The notes under the pieces are model-generated. The model had not been told where the DNA came from, did not search any database, and saw only the letters and a list, made by a program, of their open reading frames with translations. 64,000 nucleotides of DNA from Chitinophagaceae bacterium (lineage in GTDB: Bacteria; Bacteroidota; Bacteroidia; Chitinophagales; Chitinophagaceae). Location: assembly GCA_016721725.1 (NCBI GenBank), contig JADKHN010000006.1, forward strand, positions 248,001 to 312,000, written 5' to 3'. The translations under genes and the position numbers were made by a program. Shown piece by piece: positions 18,738 through 26,715 of this stretch (the stretch's first letter is position 1; every line of letters starts with the position of its first letter).

Positions 18738-19724
18738 ATGAAAAGATGCTTATCGTTGTTTGTGTCGGTCCTTTGCCTTCAGTCCATTGCAGAAGCCCAG
18801 TTCTTCAACAAAGAACAGCCCTTCGCCCATACCTTTTCCATCGTCGCCCGCGATCCGGTTACCGGCGAAATGGCTGTAGGCGTTCAAAGCCATTGGTTCA
18901 GCGTGGGAACCGCGGTGCCCTGGGGCGAGGCCGGTGTCGGGGTTGTGGCCACCCAATCCTTTGTGAACAAGAGTTATGGGATCCGCGGACTTTACCTGAT
19001 GCATGCGGGAAAGTCCGCACCCGAAGCCTTGCAGATCTTACTGAACGATGATGAGGGCCGGGAAGTGCGGCAGGTAGCCATGCTCGACACCAATGGTAAA
19101 GTGGATGCCTATACCGGCAAGAATTGCATTGATTTCGCCAGCCATATCGTGGGCGCGAATTATTCGGTCCAAAGTAACATGATGCTGAACAACCGGGTTT
19201 GTCCGGCCATGTCGAAAGCCTTTGAAGCCAGCGCCGGAAAGCCCCTGGCGGAAAGGGTCCTGATCGCCTTGCAAGCGGCACAACAGGTTGGCGGAGATAT
19301 CCGGGGCAAACAATCGGCGGCCTTGCTGGTAGTGGCCGGCCGCTCTACCGGGATGCCCTGGAACGACCGCCTGATCGACCTGCGGGTGGATGACCATGAA
19401 AAGCCGCTGGACGAACTGGACCGTTTACTGCGGCTATACCGGGCTTATCAGCACATGGACAAAGGCGATCTCGCCACGGAGAAGAACGATATGGAAGGCG
19501 CGATGAAAGAATACGGGGCGGCAATGAAATTATTTCCGGGAAACCTGGAGATGCAATACTGGACCGCCATCACCCTGGCGAATAATAAAAAACTGGCTGA
19601 AGCGAAGGTCCTCCTTCAAAAGATCTATAAGGCAGACCCGAATTGGCGGGAACTCACCAAAAGATTACCCAAAGTGAAACTGCTCACTGTCCCTGAAGCC
19701 GATTATCAGCAACTCATTCAATGA
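18738..19724 (+). CDS. Exported DUF1028 (Ntn-hydrolase fold) protein with C-terminal TPR-like region
   Basis: A 328-residue secreted protein with signal MKRCLSLFVSVLCLQSIAEA. Residues ~28-225 are the DUF1028 domain: HTFSIVARDPVTGEMAVGVQ, a VGTAVPWGEAGVGVVATQSF block, and LLVVAGRSTGMPWNDRLIDLRVDDH at the end. Family members have an N-terminal nucleophile hydrolase-like fold; the substrate is unknown. Residues ~240-310 are helical (EYGAAMKLFPGNLEMQYWTAITLANNKKLAEAKVLLQKI) and look like one or two tetratricopeptide units, an addition found in other DUF1028 proteins. A terminator lies directly upstream, so it has its own promoter. Confidence 0.85.
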   Translation: MKRCLSLFVSVLCLQSIAEAQFFNKEQPFAHTFSIVARDPVTGEMAVGVQSHWFSVGTAVPWGEAGVGVVATQSFVNKSYGIRGLYLMHAGKSAPEALQILLNDDEGREVRQVAMLDTNGKVDAYTGKNCIDFASHIVGANYSVQSNMMLNNRVCPAMSKAFEASAGKPLAERVLIALQAAQQVGGDIRGKQSAALLVVAGRSTGMPWNDRLIDLRVDDHEKPLDELDRLLRLYRAYQHMDKGDLATEKNDMEGAMKEYGAAMKLFPGNLEMQYWTAITLANNKKLAEAKVLLQKIYKADPNWRELTKRLPKVKLLTVPEADYQQLIQ

Positions 19725-19736
19725 TCCCGGAACGAT

Positions 19737-20354
19737 TTACAAAGAATCTTTCCTGGAACCGGTGGCCGCATTGTTGGTCTGCGCCGGTGTGGGCGTAACC
19801 ACGGGCTGAACCGCCGGTTTTGAATTCAGGGGCGCTCCCACCGCGATATCACAACGATGGCCGGGTTGTCCGTGCGGTGGATTCATGCCCGGCGCTGTGA
19901 CCGTAGGAACCGGCTGGGGTGTTGAGGTGGTGACGACTGTCGGATTGGGTTGCTGAACAGGCTGTGTGGCCGGTTTGGAATTCAACGGAGCGCCGACCTG
20001 GATATCACAACGGTGACCGGGTTGCCCGTGCGGAGGATTCATGCCCGGGGCGGTGACAACGGGTTGCGAATTGGTTTGAACCGGTTGTACAGTAGCCTGT
20101 TGAGCCTGTTGCATGGCTTTTTGCATCTGGTCGGAGGTAAAGGTTACCGGGGTGGCCCCAGGCTGGGTCGAATTGGCGCCACCGATCGACATCTGGGGTT
20201 GTTGAGGAGCCGTAACGACCGGGGCCTGTACCGGCTTGGAAGGATTAAGACCGGTGGTATCCTTGAAAACATATTTTTCTTCGGTACCAGAAGACTGGCA
20301 GGACATGAAGGACAAACCAACAATCCCGGCTAATAAATAATTGAACAAACGCAT
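19737..20354 (-). CDS. Proline/glutamine-rich lipoprotein with two MNPPHGQPGHRCD modules
   Basis: A 205-residue lipoprotein (MRLFNYLLAGIVGLSFMSC, lipobox SFMS-C). Nearly all of the mature part is low complexity, rich in P, Q, T and V. It carries two near-identical modules: TAPGMNPPHGQPGHRCDIQ, then GAPLNSKPA, and later the same with CDIA. Each holds one Cys and two His. Such PPHGQPGHRCD modules are known in other Bacteroidota proteins, but I know no function; metal binding by H-x(n)-H-R-C is a guess. The C-terminus is charged (TGSRKDSL). The gene is convergent with the DUF1028 gene, 12 bases away. Confidence 0.75.
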   Translation of the reverse strand: MRLFNYLLAGIVGLSFMSCQSSGTEEKYVFKDTTGLNPSKPVQAPVVTAPQQPQMSIGGANSTQPGATPVTFTSDQMQKAMQQAQQATVQPVQTNSQPVVTAPGMNPPHGQPGHRCDIQVGAPLNSKPATQPVQQPNPTVVTTSTPQPVPTVTAPGMNPPHGQPGHRCDIAVGAPLNSKPAVQPVVTPTPAQTNNAATGSRKDSL

Positions 20355-20472
20355 ATGACTATCAGGTGTTGTTAAAGATCAGGTTGCAAATAGGATGTAA
20401 GCTACTAAAAAATAAAATACAAACGGCTTGCCCTGGTTCTTGAATTGTATCAGTTTGAAATCGTTGTCAGAC

Positions 20473-20570
20473 TGAGCTTGTCGAAGTCGCCTTATTTAAC
20501 GACATTTTCCTTAAATATTTCCTTCGACAAGCTCCCCGGCAAGTATGCGGGGCAGGCAGGATGACATCCT
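20473..20570. repeat. TGAGCTTGTCGAAG inverted repeat with GGCAGGCAGGATGAC tail
   Basis: GAGCTTGTCGAAG (20474-20486) and CTTCGACAAGCTC (20522-20534) are a perfect 13-bp inverted repeat. It is followed by CCCGGCAAGTATGCGGGGCA and GGCAGGATGAC, which match pieces of the arrays at 51.95 and 61.16 kb. The 329-base gap between two divergent genes (20355-20683) holds this element and presumably both promoters. Confidence 0.75.
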
Positions 20571-20683
20571 TTTAACCAACAAGATGAAGTTCAATTAATA
20601 ATACAATTTCAAAATGATACACTGCCTGTGTGAAATCGATTTTATTTCAGTTCAATAACCGAACTTTACAAAAAAACAGATCC

Positions 20684-21385
20684 ATGAATTCGATCACCAG
20701 ATACCTGATGTCCTTCCTTTTCTCGGTGGGCCTTTTTGCCTGTACGGCTCAAAATAAAACGGCCCTCAACGCCGACGAATTTGAAAAAGCCCTGCAGACG
20801 AAACAGCCCATCCAGGTCCTGGATGTCCGTACTCCGGGTGAATTTTTCTCCGGCCATATCAAGAACGCCTTACAGGCCGACTGGAACGACAGGCAGGAAT
20901 TTGAACGCAGGGTGGCTTTTGTGGATAAGGACAAACCGGTCTATATCTATTGCCTGGCCGGGGGACGCAGCGCCAAAGCGGCCGCTAAGATGCGGGCCGA
21001 TGGTTTCAAGAACGTCTACGAACTCCAGGGAGGCATCAATGCCTGGAAAGCGGGGAATAAACCGCTCGAAGGGAAGTCAGATGCCAAACAGATGAGCCTG
21101 GACGCCTTTAACGCCACCGTGAGCGGCTCCAAACTGGTACTGGTTGATTTCGGCGCCGAATGGTGCCCGCCCTGTAAACTGATGGAACCGGTGATCAAGG
21201 CCTTGATGGAAAAGAACCAGGGGAAACTGACCCTGCTGAATGTGGACGGCGGTAACGACCAGGATATCCTGCAACAATATAAAGTGACGGCCCTGCCGGT
21301 GTTCATCCTCTTCAGGGACGGAAAACAGGTCTGGCGCAAGGACGGCATCGCTACCGAAAAAGAGATCCAGGAACAGCTCAACTGA
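20684..21385 (+). CDS. Rhodanese-thioredoxin fusion lipoprotein
   Basis: A 233-residue protein. The start at 20684 (MNSITRYLMSFLFSVGLFAC) gives a lipobox with Cys20; the earlier ATG at 20630 would hide it. Residues ~25-125 are a rhodanese domain with catalytic Cys90 in YIYCLAGGRSAKAA, and DVRTPGEF near the start. Residues ~138-233 are a thioredoxin domain with W160-C161-P-P-C164 and cis-Pro in ALPVFILF. Rhodaneses carry persulfide on cysteine and thioredoxins resolve it, so one periplasmic chain could do both steps. The WCPPC centre differs from WCGPC and may shift its redox potential. The gene appears to stand alone. Confidence 0.88.
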   Translation: MNSITRYLMSFLFSVGLFACTAQNKTALNADEFEKALQTKQPIQVLDVRTPGEFFSGHIKNALQADWNDRQEFERRVAFVDKDKPVYIYCLAGGRSAKAAAKMRADGFKNVYELQGGINAWKAGNKPLEGKSDAKQMSLDAFNATVSGSKLVLVDFGAEWCPPCKLMEPVIKALMEKNQGKLTLLNVDGGNDQDILQQYKVTALPVFILFRDGKQVWRKDGIATEKEIQEQLN

Positions 21386-21781
21386 TCATTTCATATATCC
21401 CAACTTCTTCCAGGCGGCAACGCCTTTTTTCAGGAGCGCGTTCAGCTCTTTCACATTCACCTGTTCGGGTTTTTTGAAATTGAAACAGGTCTTTCCCTTG
21501 AGGCATTTGCTGACCGTGGGAATGAGACCGATGAATTCCTCGGTTTGATAATAGATCGGGAAGAAGTAAAAACTGATCATGTCCTTCCGGGCCACGATCG
21601 AGGAAAAATACATGCCCGGCACGATGACCTTCTTACTACCATATGGTACCGGCTTGTTGCCCATGAGTTCGTAAACGCCGGACTTCTCTTTGCTCACGAC
21701 CATGGGCGGTACGTACTTTGCCATCACTTCTTTGATGCAGCTGAAGATATGGTCCCTGGTTTCGGTTGATAAGGGTGGCAT
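21386..21781 (-). CDS. DUF1801-like (YdhG-type) small protein
   Basis: A 131-residue cytoplasmic protein. The helical N-terminus, a central stretch of short strands with aromatic residues (DMISFYFFPIYY), and a C-terminal helix with lysines (ELNALLKKGVAAWKKLGYMK) resemble DUF1801/YdhG proteins, the family of the clearer member at 44484-44906. The match is by pattern only. It directly abuts the stop of the rhodanese-thioredoxin gene (convergent, no gap). Function unknown. Confidence 0.6.
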   Translation of the reverse strand: MPPLSTETRDHIFSCIKEVMAKYVPPMVVSKEKSGVYELMGNKPVPYGSKKVIVPGMYFSSIVARKDMISFYFFPIYYQTEEFIGLIPTVSKCLKGKTCFNFKKPEQVNVKELNALLKKGVAAWKKLGYMK

Positions 21782-21913
21782 AGAAAAGTAATTAATATTT
21801 TAATGAAATTGACTTTAGATAGTATTCCTTCCTATTCTTCACAAACATGCCTAAAAAAGTAATAGTGACACTACGGATAATAAGTTTTTTTTAAAGTATT
21901 TTACCCTTCGAAG

Positions 21914-21933
21914 TCTCCCCCTTCGGGGGGAGA
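21914..21933. repeat. TCTCCCC / GGGGAGA hairpin
   Basis: A 7-bp stem with a C/T/G-rich loop immediately downstream of the hutG stop (minus strand), followed in that direction by an A/T-rich stretch. It could serve as a terminator. It resembles the hairpin at 13355-13371. Confidence 0.5.
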
Positions 21934-21947
21934 TTTAGAGGGGGCTT

Positions 21948-23000
21948 TCAATCCTGCAAATGCGCTTTCACAAAATCACTCACCAGGTAGGCGATCAGTT
22001 TACCCGTTGACTCATCCTTACGGCCGTCGGCCAGTTGGGCGGCGCCTTCACAGATGTGCAGGTAAGCCACTTTAGCATCGGTGGCGGTGAAATTCATGTA
22101 CTGCCTGGCCAGGAGTACCGGGATGCCGCTGGGTGTTTGTGCGCTGCTGAGCGCATTCTCCACACAATCGAGGTCGAGTTCAATGCCCGTCAGGCTGTCT
22201 TCGGTGAAACCGGTGGCATGGGCCACGGCCTGTATGAAATTCTTCTTTTCCTCCAGGAAGATCTGTTCGTATGTGATGTAATCCAGGAAGGGGTTATTGT
22301 GGAGGTCCATCAATACGTTTTGGGCGATATAATTCTCATGCAGCCCGATCACGCAGTACTTCCCCAGGTACCCGTCCTCCTCCGCATAGCGGAAACCGTT
22401 GCCACTGTGCCTGCCTTCGGAAGGCCCGTAATCGGCATGAGCGTCGAGGTTGATGCAATTGATCTGGGAAAGCGGGATCATGTCCGCTTTATTCAATCCC
22501 TTGGCCACACCCTTGATGATGGGATAGGAATTGTTATGGCCGCCGCCGATGACCAGCGGTATCTTTTTGGCGAAGGCAATGGCCTTCATCATCTGTTCCA
22601 CTTCCTCATCCACGATCTGCATGGCGTGACGGTATGCGTCGATCTTCTCATCCTCATTATAGGCGTTGTTCTCGATCAGGTACTGGACATCGCCGAAATC
22701 GAAATGACCCAGCAAGAGGATCTCCTCCCCCGAGAAAAAATCATTGCTCCTGATGTTCAGGAAGGCCGATAAAAAACTCAGCCAGGCGGTATTCGTTCCG
22801 CCCACTCCGTAATTGGCCTTTACGCCCAGGTCTTCCGGAATGCCGACCAGCACATATTTCGCGGAAGATTCTTCCAGCACCCCGGGCCAGCCGGTATCCC
22901 CCCGAAGGTATTTGATCCGCTCTCCCACTTTTGTTTCAAAGCGCCTTACCCTGGTAAGAGACAGGATGTCCTCCTTGGAGTAGAAATGAAAATGTTTCAT
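21948..23000 (-). CDS. hutG: Arginase-family hydrolase, probable formimidoylglutamase
   Basis: A 350-residue binuclear manganese hydrolase of the ureohydrolase superfamily. Metal ligands are visible in GGGHNNSYP, NLDAHADYG and ELDLDCVENA. The closest group I recognise is Bacteroidota formimidoylglutamases, which split formiminoglutamate to glutamate and formamide in histidine breakdown. hutI and ftcD in the same window support this reading, although they lie 12 kb away. Arginase or agmatinase cannot be excluded from sequence alone. The start (MKHFHFYSKEDILSLTRVR) is the only sensible one. The upstream neighbour is a flavoprotein on the same strand. Confidence 0.78.
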   Translation of the reverse strand: MKHFHFYSKEDILSLTRVRRFETKVGERIKYLRGDTGWPGVLEESSAKYVLVGIPEDLGVKANYGVGGTNTAWLSFLSAFLNIRSNDFFSGEEILLLGHFDFGDVQYLIENNAYNEDEKIDAYRHAMQIVDEEVEQMMKAIAFAKKIPLVIGGGHNNSYPIIKGVAKGLNKADMIPLSQINCINLDAHADYGPSEGRHSGNGFRYAEEDGYLGKYCVIGLHENYIAQNVLMDLHNNPFLDYITYEQIFLEEKKNFIQAVAHATGFTEDSLTGIELDLDCVENALSSAQTPSGIPVLLARQYMNFTATDAKVAYLHICEGAAQLADGRKDESTGKLIAYLVSDFVKAHLQD

Positions 23001-23081
23001 GGAGGGAAGTTAAAGAAATGTCAGCAAAAAAAGGGGTATGATCCTTCCTTTGTCTGGATGACAAAGTTAAAAGCAGCAACA

Positions 23082-24350
23082 CTATTTGATGGCCAGGTCC
23101 GAGGTCTTATGCCGGTTGAGTCCGCCGATCTTCATCAGCTTGAGCATCGAACCGGTAACGAAATTGAGGAAGATGCGGCTGTAATTGACATAGACGGCCT
23201 CGCCGGAAAAAATTCGGGTAAGGTGCTTTTGCATATGCGGCCCAATGTATCTGCCGAAACGGGAATCCATCCGGTCCTGCCCCACTTTGAACAAGGTGAA
23301 GAGCCGGCCGCTGTACCAGGTATCCACGAGTTTTTGCCAGAGTTTCAGTTCGAGCAGCTGTTCTTTCTGGTATTTTTTAAAGGAGGCTTCTGTAGGTTCA
23401 TCCATTGCCTTAGCCAGCCGGAAAGCGCCTTTGATGGCGAGGAATAAGCCCGAGGAGAAAATGGGATCCAAGAATCCGCCCGCATCACCCGTCAGCACCC
23501 AGTTGGCGCCGTACATCTTCTGCGAGATGAGCTGGTAGTTGCTGTATTGGGCCACCGGTGTTTCACGCTTTGAGTTGGCCGTGAATTTCTTCAATACCTC
23601 TTCCGATTTGAGGTAATTGTCATATTGTTCTTCCTTGGTCTTACCGAATTCCTTGAGGTGTTCGGGGTTGATCACCACGCCGACTGAAGTTCTGCCGGGG
23701 AGGGGTATGCGCCAGGACCAGCCTTTTTCAAGCCGGTGGAGATGGATATTATAGGGTTCGATGGGTTCGCCACCGGAGATATGCGAAAACACGGCGATAT
23801 CCTTTCGCTGGCCCGTTTTAGTGGGGATATCCAGAAAGCGGGAGATCGTCCGGGCCCGGCCGGTGGCATCTACGATCAGGTCGGGTTGTCCCTTGAAATA
23901 ATCACCCGTGGCCGCGATGGTCTCGTCGCTGAGTTTCAGTTCATCGCCCTGGCCGGTCTTTTCGATACGAGCCACTAAATTGAACATTTTCACCCCCTCG
24001 CTGACCGCCTTATCAAATAAGGTCTTGTCGAATTTCACCCGGGGCACATTGTAGGCATACGGGGGCAGACTTCCTCCGCCAAAGCTGAAAGGGGAAGTGG
24101 CTTCCTCATCCTTGCTCACCCAGACCGAAGCGCCGGGCTTATACGTGCTATAGGATCTCACTTCATCCTCAATGCCCAGTTCTTTCAGCATGGGAATGAT
24201 AGCAGGGACTAGAGATTCTCCAACAATGATCTCGGGACGGTTATCCAGGTAAAAGACAGCGACATTGAATCCTTTTCTTTTCAAGAGGGTTGCCAGTGCA
24301 CATCCGGAGGGTCCTCCACCCATGATGGCTACGGAATTGATCTTCTTCAT
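23082..24350 (-). CDS. FAD-dependent oxidoreductase, flavin halogenase-like
   Basis: A 422-residue flavoprotein. The N-terminal Rossmann motif GGGPSGCALA (residues 11-20) binds FAD, and LTGDAGGFLDPIFSSG (~residues 287-302) is the second FAD motif. GWSWRIPLPG contains WxWxIP, the signature of flavin-dependent halogenases and their relatives. K71 in TYKPGASVW falls where halogenases carry the catalytic lysine, as far as I can judge by eye. Many Bacteroidota proteins of this type, often beside lipid or flexirubin-type genes, are of unproven activity. Here the neighbour is hutG, which gives no biosynthetic context. Halogenase activity is therefore only a possibility. Confidence 0.8.
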   Translation of the reverse strand: MKKINSVAIMGGGPSGCALATLLKRKGFNVAVFYLDNRPEIIVGESLVPAIIPMLKELGIEDEVRSYSTYKPGASVWVSKDEEATSPFSFGGGSLPPYAYNVPRVKFDKTLFDKAVSEGVKMFNLVARIEKTGQGDELKLSDETIAATGDYFKGQPDLIVDATGRARTISRFLDIPTKTGQRKDIAVFSHISGGEPIEPYNIHLHRLEKGWSWRIPLPGRTSVGVVINPEHLKEFGKTKEEQYDNYLKSEEVLKKFTANSKRETPVAQYSNYQLISQKMYGANWVLTGDAGGFLDPIFSSGLFLAIKGAFRLAKAMDEPTEASFKKYQKEQLLELKLWQKLVDTWYSGRLFTLFKVGQDRMDSRFGRYIGPHMQKHLTRIFSGEAVYVNYSRIFLNFVTGSMLKLMKIGGLNRHKTSDLAIK

Positions 24351-24476
24351 AGCAGGTTGATATCAGTCAGTTAAAGTTATGCTAAATGGCTGCAATAATA
24401 CTATAAAAATGTATTTTACAGGTAGGCTGTCTAAGATTCCGGGATCGGGATCCTGCCGGGTTTAAAATTTCAGGTT

Positions 24477-25505
24477 ATGAATGCTTTTTTTCGTCCCTTA
24501 TCAATGATCGTTCTTTTGCTGGCCGGCCTCCCTTCTTTTGCTCAGCGGCTGACCGGGACCTGGGAAGGTGAAATGAGCCAGGAACTGCTCCAGGTCAATA
24601 TCATATTCCAGAACAATGAGGAGATCTGCGGCTATACCTATGATTATTTCATGACCGACAGAAAGAATTACTGCAAGGCTTATTTCAAGGGCTATTACAA
24701 TAAGAACCAGGACCTCTGGGACCTGAACGGCATCTCTTTCATTGAGAACAGCGGATCCCATGTATTGATGCGGATCAAGCTCTGGAAAGAGGTCCAGGAT
24801 GGAGAAACGGTGCTCATCGCTTCGATCAGTTCCAAATCCTCCCTGGGATTTTTCCTGGGGGGTGGGATCAGGGAAAAGGCCATTTTGCGCCGCGTATCCT
24901 CCCGTCCGCAAAAGCTGCCCAATAACATGCCCACCTGTTTCCCCGAACCGGATAAGCAGAAAGACAATCCGATCGTTAAGAACACCCCGGATAAACCCAA
25001 GCCCGTCGATCCTCCCGTACCGGTGAAACCGGAGCCGGTCAGGAAACCGGTGGATACGATCGCAAAAGTAAAGACCGATACGGTGAAGGCCCCGATCGTA
25101 AAACCGGTGGAACCGGAGAAACCGAAAGTCGTGGTCACCGAGCCGGCAAAGGAAGTGAAGGAAAGGAAGAATGTGACCTTCAGCCGTATACCGGTCTCAG
25201 AGAAGAATATCTTATTGCAGGTCTATGATAATGCCGTGATCGACGGGGATACGGTGAGTATCTATTATAACGGCAAATTGCTGGTGAACCGGAAAAAACT
25301 GACCGACAAGGCGATCGAGATCAACCTCACACTGGATGAGAATACCCGGATCCATGAGATCGTTCTCTTCGCCCATAACCTGGGTAGTATTCCGCCCAAT
25401 ACGGCCCTGATCGTCGTAACGGCCGGCGACAAGCGCTATGAACTGCATTCCAGCGCCAGTCTGACCGAGAATGCCGTATTGGTCTTTGAATACGTACCCA
25501 AGTAG
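24477..25505 (+). CDS. Exported two-domain protein with proline/valine/lysine-rich linker
   Basis: A 342-residue exported protein with signal MNAFFRPLSMIVLLLAGLPSFAQ. Residues ~26-140 look like a beta-rich lipocalin-type domain (LTGTWEGEMSQELLQVNIIF). Residues ~165-215 are a linker of repeated KPV, PVKPEP, KPVD and PVEPEKP units, likely an extended spacer across the cell wall. Residues ~228-342 form a C-terminal domain (NILLQVYDNAVIDGDTVSIY, then LVNRKKLTDKAIEINLTLDE) that occurs in other Bacteroidota surface proteins and looks beta-rich. I know no function for it. Confidence 0.65.
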   Translation: MNAFFRPLSMIVLLLAGLPSFAQRLTGTWEGEMSQELLQVNIIFQNNEEICGYTYDYFMTDRKNYCKAYFKGYYNKNQDLWDLNGISFIENSGSHVLMRIKLWKEVQDGETVLIASISSKSSLGFFLGGGIREKAILRRVSSRPQKLPNNMPTCFPEPDKQKDNPIVKNTPDKPKPVDPPVPVKPEPVRKPVDTIAKVKTDTVKAPIVKPVEPEKPKVVVTEPAKEVKERKNVTFSRIPVSEKNILLQVYDNAVIDGDTVSIYYNGKLLVNRKKLTDKAIEINLTLDENTRIHEIVLFAHNLGSIPPNTALIVVTAGDKRYELHSSASLTENAVLVFEYVPK

Positions 25506-25571
25506 CCCCCTTTTGAACTATATTTATCGGCGGAACTGAACCTTTATTAAAACACTGCATAAATCTTCAAC

Positions 25572-26597
25572 ATGAGAAAAATCCTGATCGTACTTTCAGC
25601 CGCATGCCTGTTTTCCTGTAACCCGGAAAACAAACCCGCTTCAACGCCTGCTGCTTCTAACGAAGACCTGTATAAAGAAGTTCAGACCGGCGGGGTGAAG
25701 GTCGTTTCGATCGAGACGCCGAAAGGCAAATTCAACATTTGGACCAAGCGCATGGGCCGTAATCCAAGGATCAAGATACTCTTGCTGAACGGTGGTCCTG
25801 GCGCCACACACGAATACTTCGAATGTTTTGAAAGCTTCCTGCCACAGGAAGGATTTGAGTTCATTTACTACGACCAACTGGGTTGCGGACTTTCGGATAA
25901 TCCAAAGGACACTTCGATGTGGGACCTGTCGAGGTTTGTAGAGGAAGTGGAGCAGGTTCGGGTGGCGCTGAAGCTCGACAAGGATAACTTTTATCTGCTC
26001 GGACATTCCTGGGGCGGTATCCTGGCGATGCAATACGCCTTGAAATACCAGGATCATTTAAAAGGGCTGATCATCAGCAATATGATGTGCAGTTGCCCGG
26101 CTTACGGCAAATACGCCCAGGAAGTACTGGCTCCGCAATTCGATCCCAAGGTTTTGGATACGATCCGCCAGATCGAGAAGAAAGGGGATTTCGGTAACCC
26201 GAAATACATGGAGCTGCTCATGCCGCATTTCTATAACAAGCATATCTGCCGGCTTCCGATGGACCAATGGCCGGAGCCGTTCAACCGTGCCATGGGCAAA
26301 ATGAACAATAGCCTGTACGTAACGATGCAGGGCCCCAGCGAATTCGGGATCGCCGGCAACCTCATCAACTGGGATGTGAGCAAGGAATTGCCGAAGATCA
26401 AAACGCCGACCTTAACGATCGGCGGACAGTTCGACACCATGGATCCCGAGCACATGAAGTGGATGAGCACCCAGGTACAGAAAGGGCGTTATCTCTATTG
26501 CCCCAACGGCAGCCATATGGCGATGTATGACGACCAGAAGAATTATTTCCCGGGCCTGATCCAATTCATCAAGGATGTGGATGAAGGGAAATTTTGA
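25572..26597 (+). CDS. Proline iminopeptidase-like alpha/beta hydrolase, lipoprotein
   Basis: A 341-residue lipoprotein (MRKILIVLSAACLFSC, lipobox LFS-C). The S33 peptidase family pattern is complete: LLNGGPGATHEYF (oxyanion loop; HGGPG in classic members, here NGGPG), DQLGCGLSD, nucleophile S146 in GHSWGG, Asp in GGQFDTMDPEHM and His in NGSHMAMYDD. It probably releases N-terminal proline or hydrolyses small amides in the periplasm. The lipid anchor is unusual for cytosolic Pip enzymes but common in this phylum. It follows the two-domain exported protein by 66 bases on the same strand. Confidence 0.88.
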   Translation: MRKILIVLSAACLFSCNPENKPASTPAASNEDLYKEVQTGGVKVVSIETPKGKFNIWTKRMGRNPRIKILLLNGGPGATHEYFECFESFLPQEGFEFIYYDQLGCGLSDNPKDTSMWDLSRFVEEVEQVRVALKLDKDNFYLLGHSWGGILAMQYALKYQDHLKGLIISNMMCSCPAYGKYAQEVLAPQFDPKVLDTIRQIEKKGDFGNPKYMELLMPHFYNKHICRLPMDQWPEPFNRAMGKMNNSLYVTMQGPSEFGIAGNLINWDVSKELPKIKTPTLTIGGQFDTMDPEHMKWMSTQVQKGRYLYCPNGSHMAMYDDQKNYFPGLIQFIKDVDEGKF

Positions 26598-26601
26598 TTT
26601 T

Positions 26602-26714
26602 TTAACCACGGATACCCACAGATTAAATACAATGGATTAACACTGAAGAATACAGTTAAAAAGCCATTTCCTGAATTGAACCGCGCACAACGACCGATGA
26701 AGATCTGTGGTTAA
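26602..26714. repeat. TTAACCAC / GTGGTTAA inverted element
   Basis: TTAACCACGGATACCCACAG (from 26602) faces AGATCTGTGGTTAA (ending 26714), between two convergent stops. It may terminate transcription from both sides. Its layout is like the CACAAAG elements at 14.4 and 16.6 kb, with a different sequence. Confidence 0.55.
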
Positions 26715-26715
26715 T

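Noticed and set aside
24477..25505. TonB-like protein because of the KPV/PEP-rich region
   Set aside because: The N-terminus is a cleaved signal, not a TonB anchor, and the C-terminal domain lacks TonB motifs.
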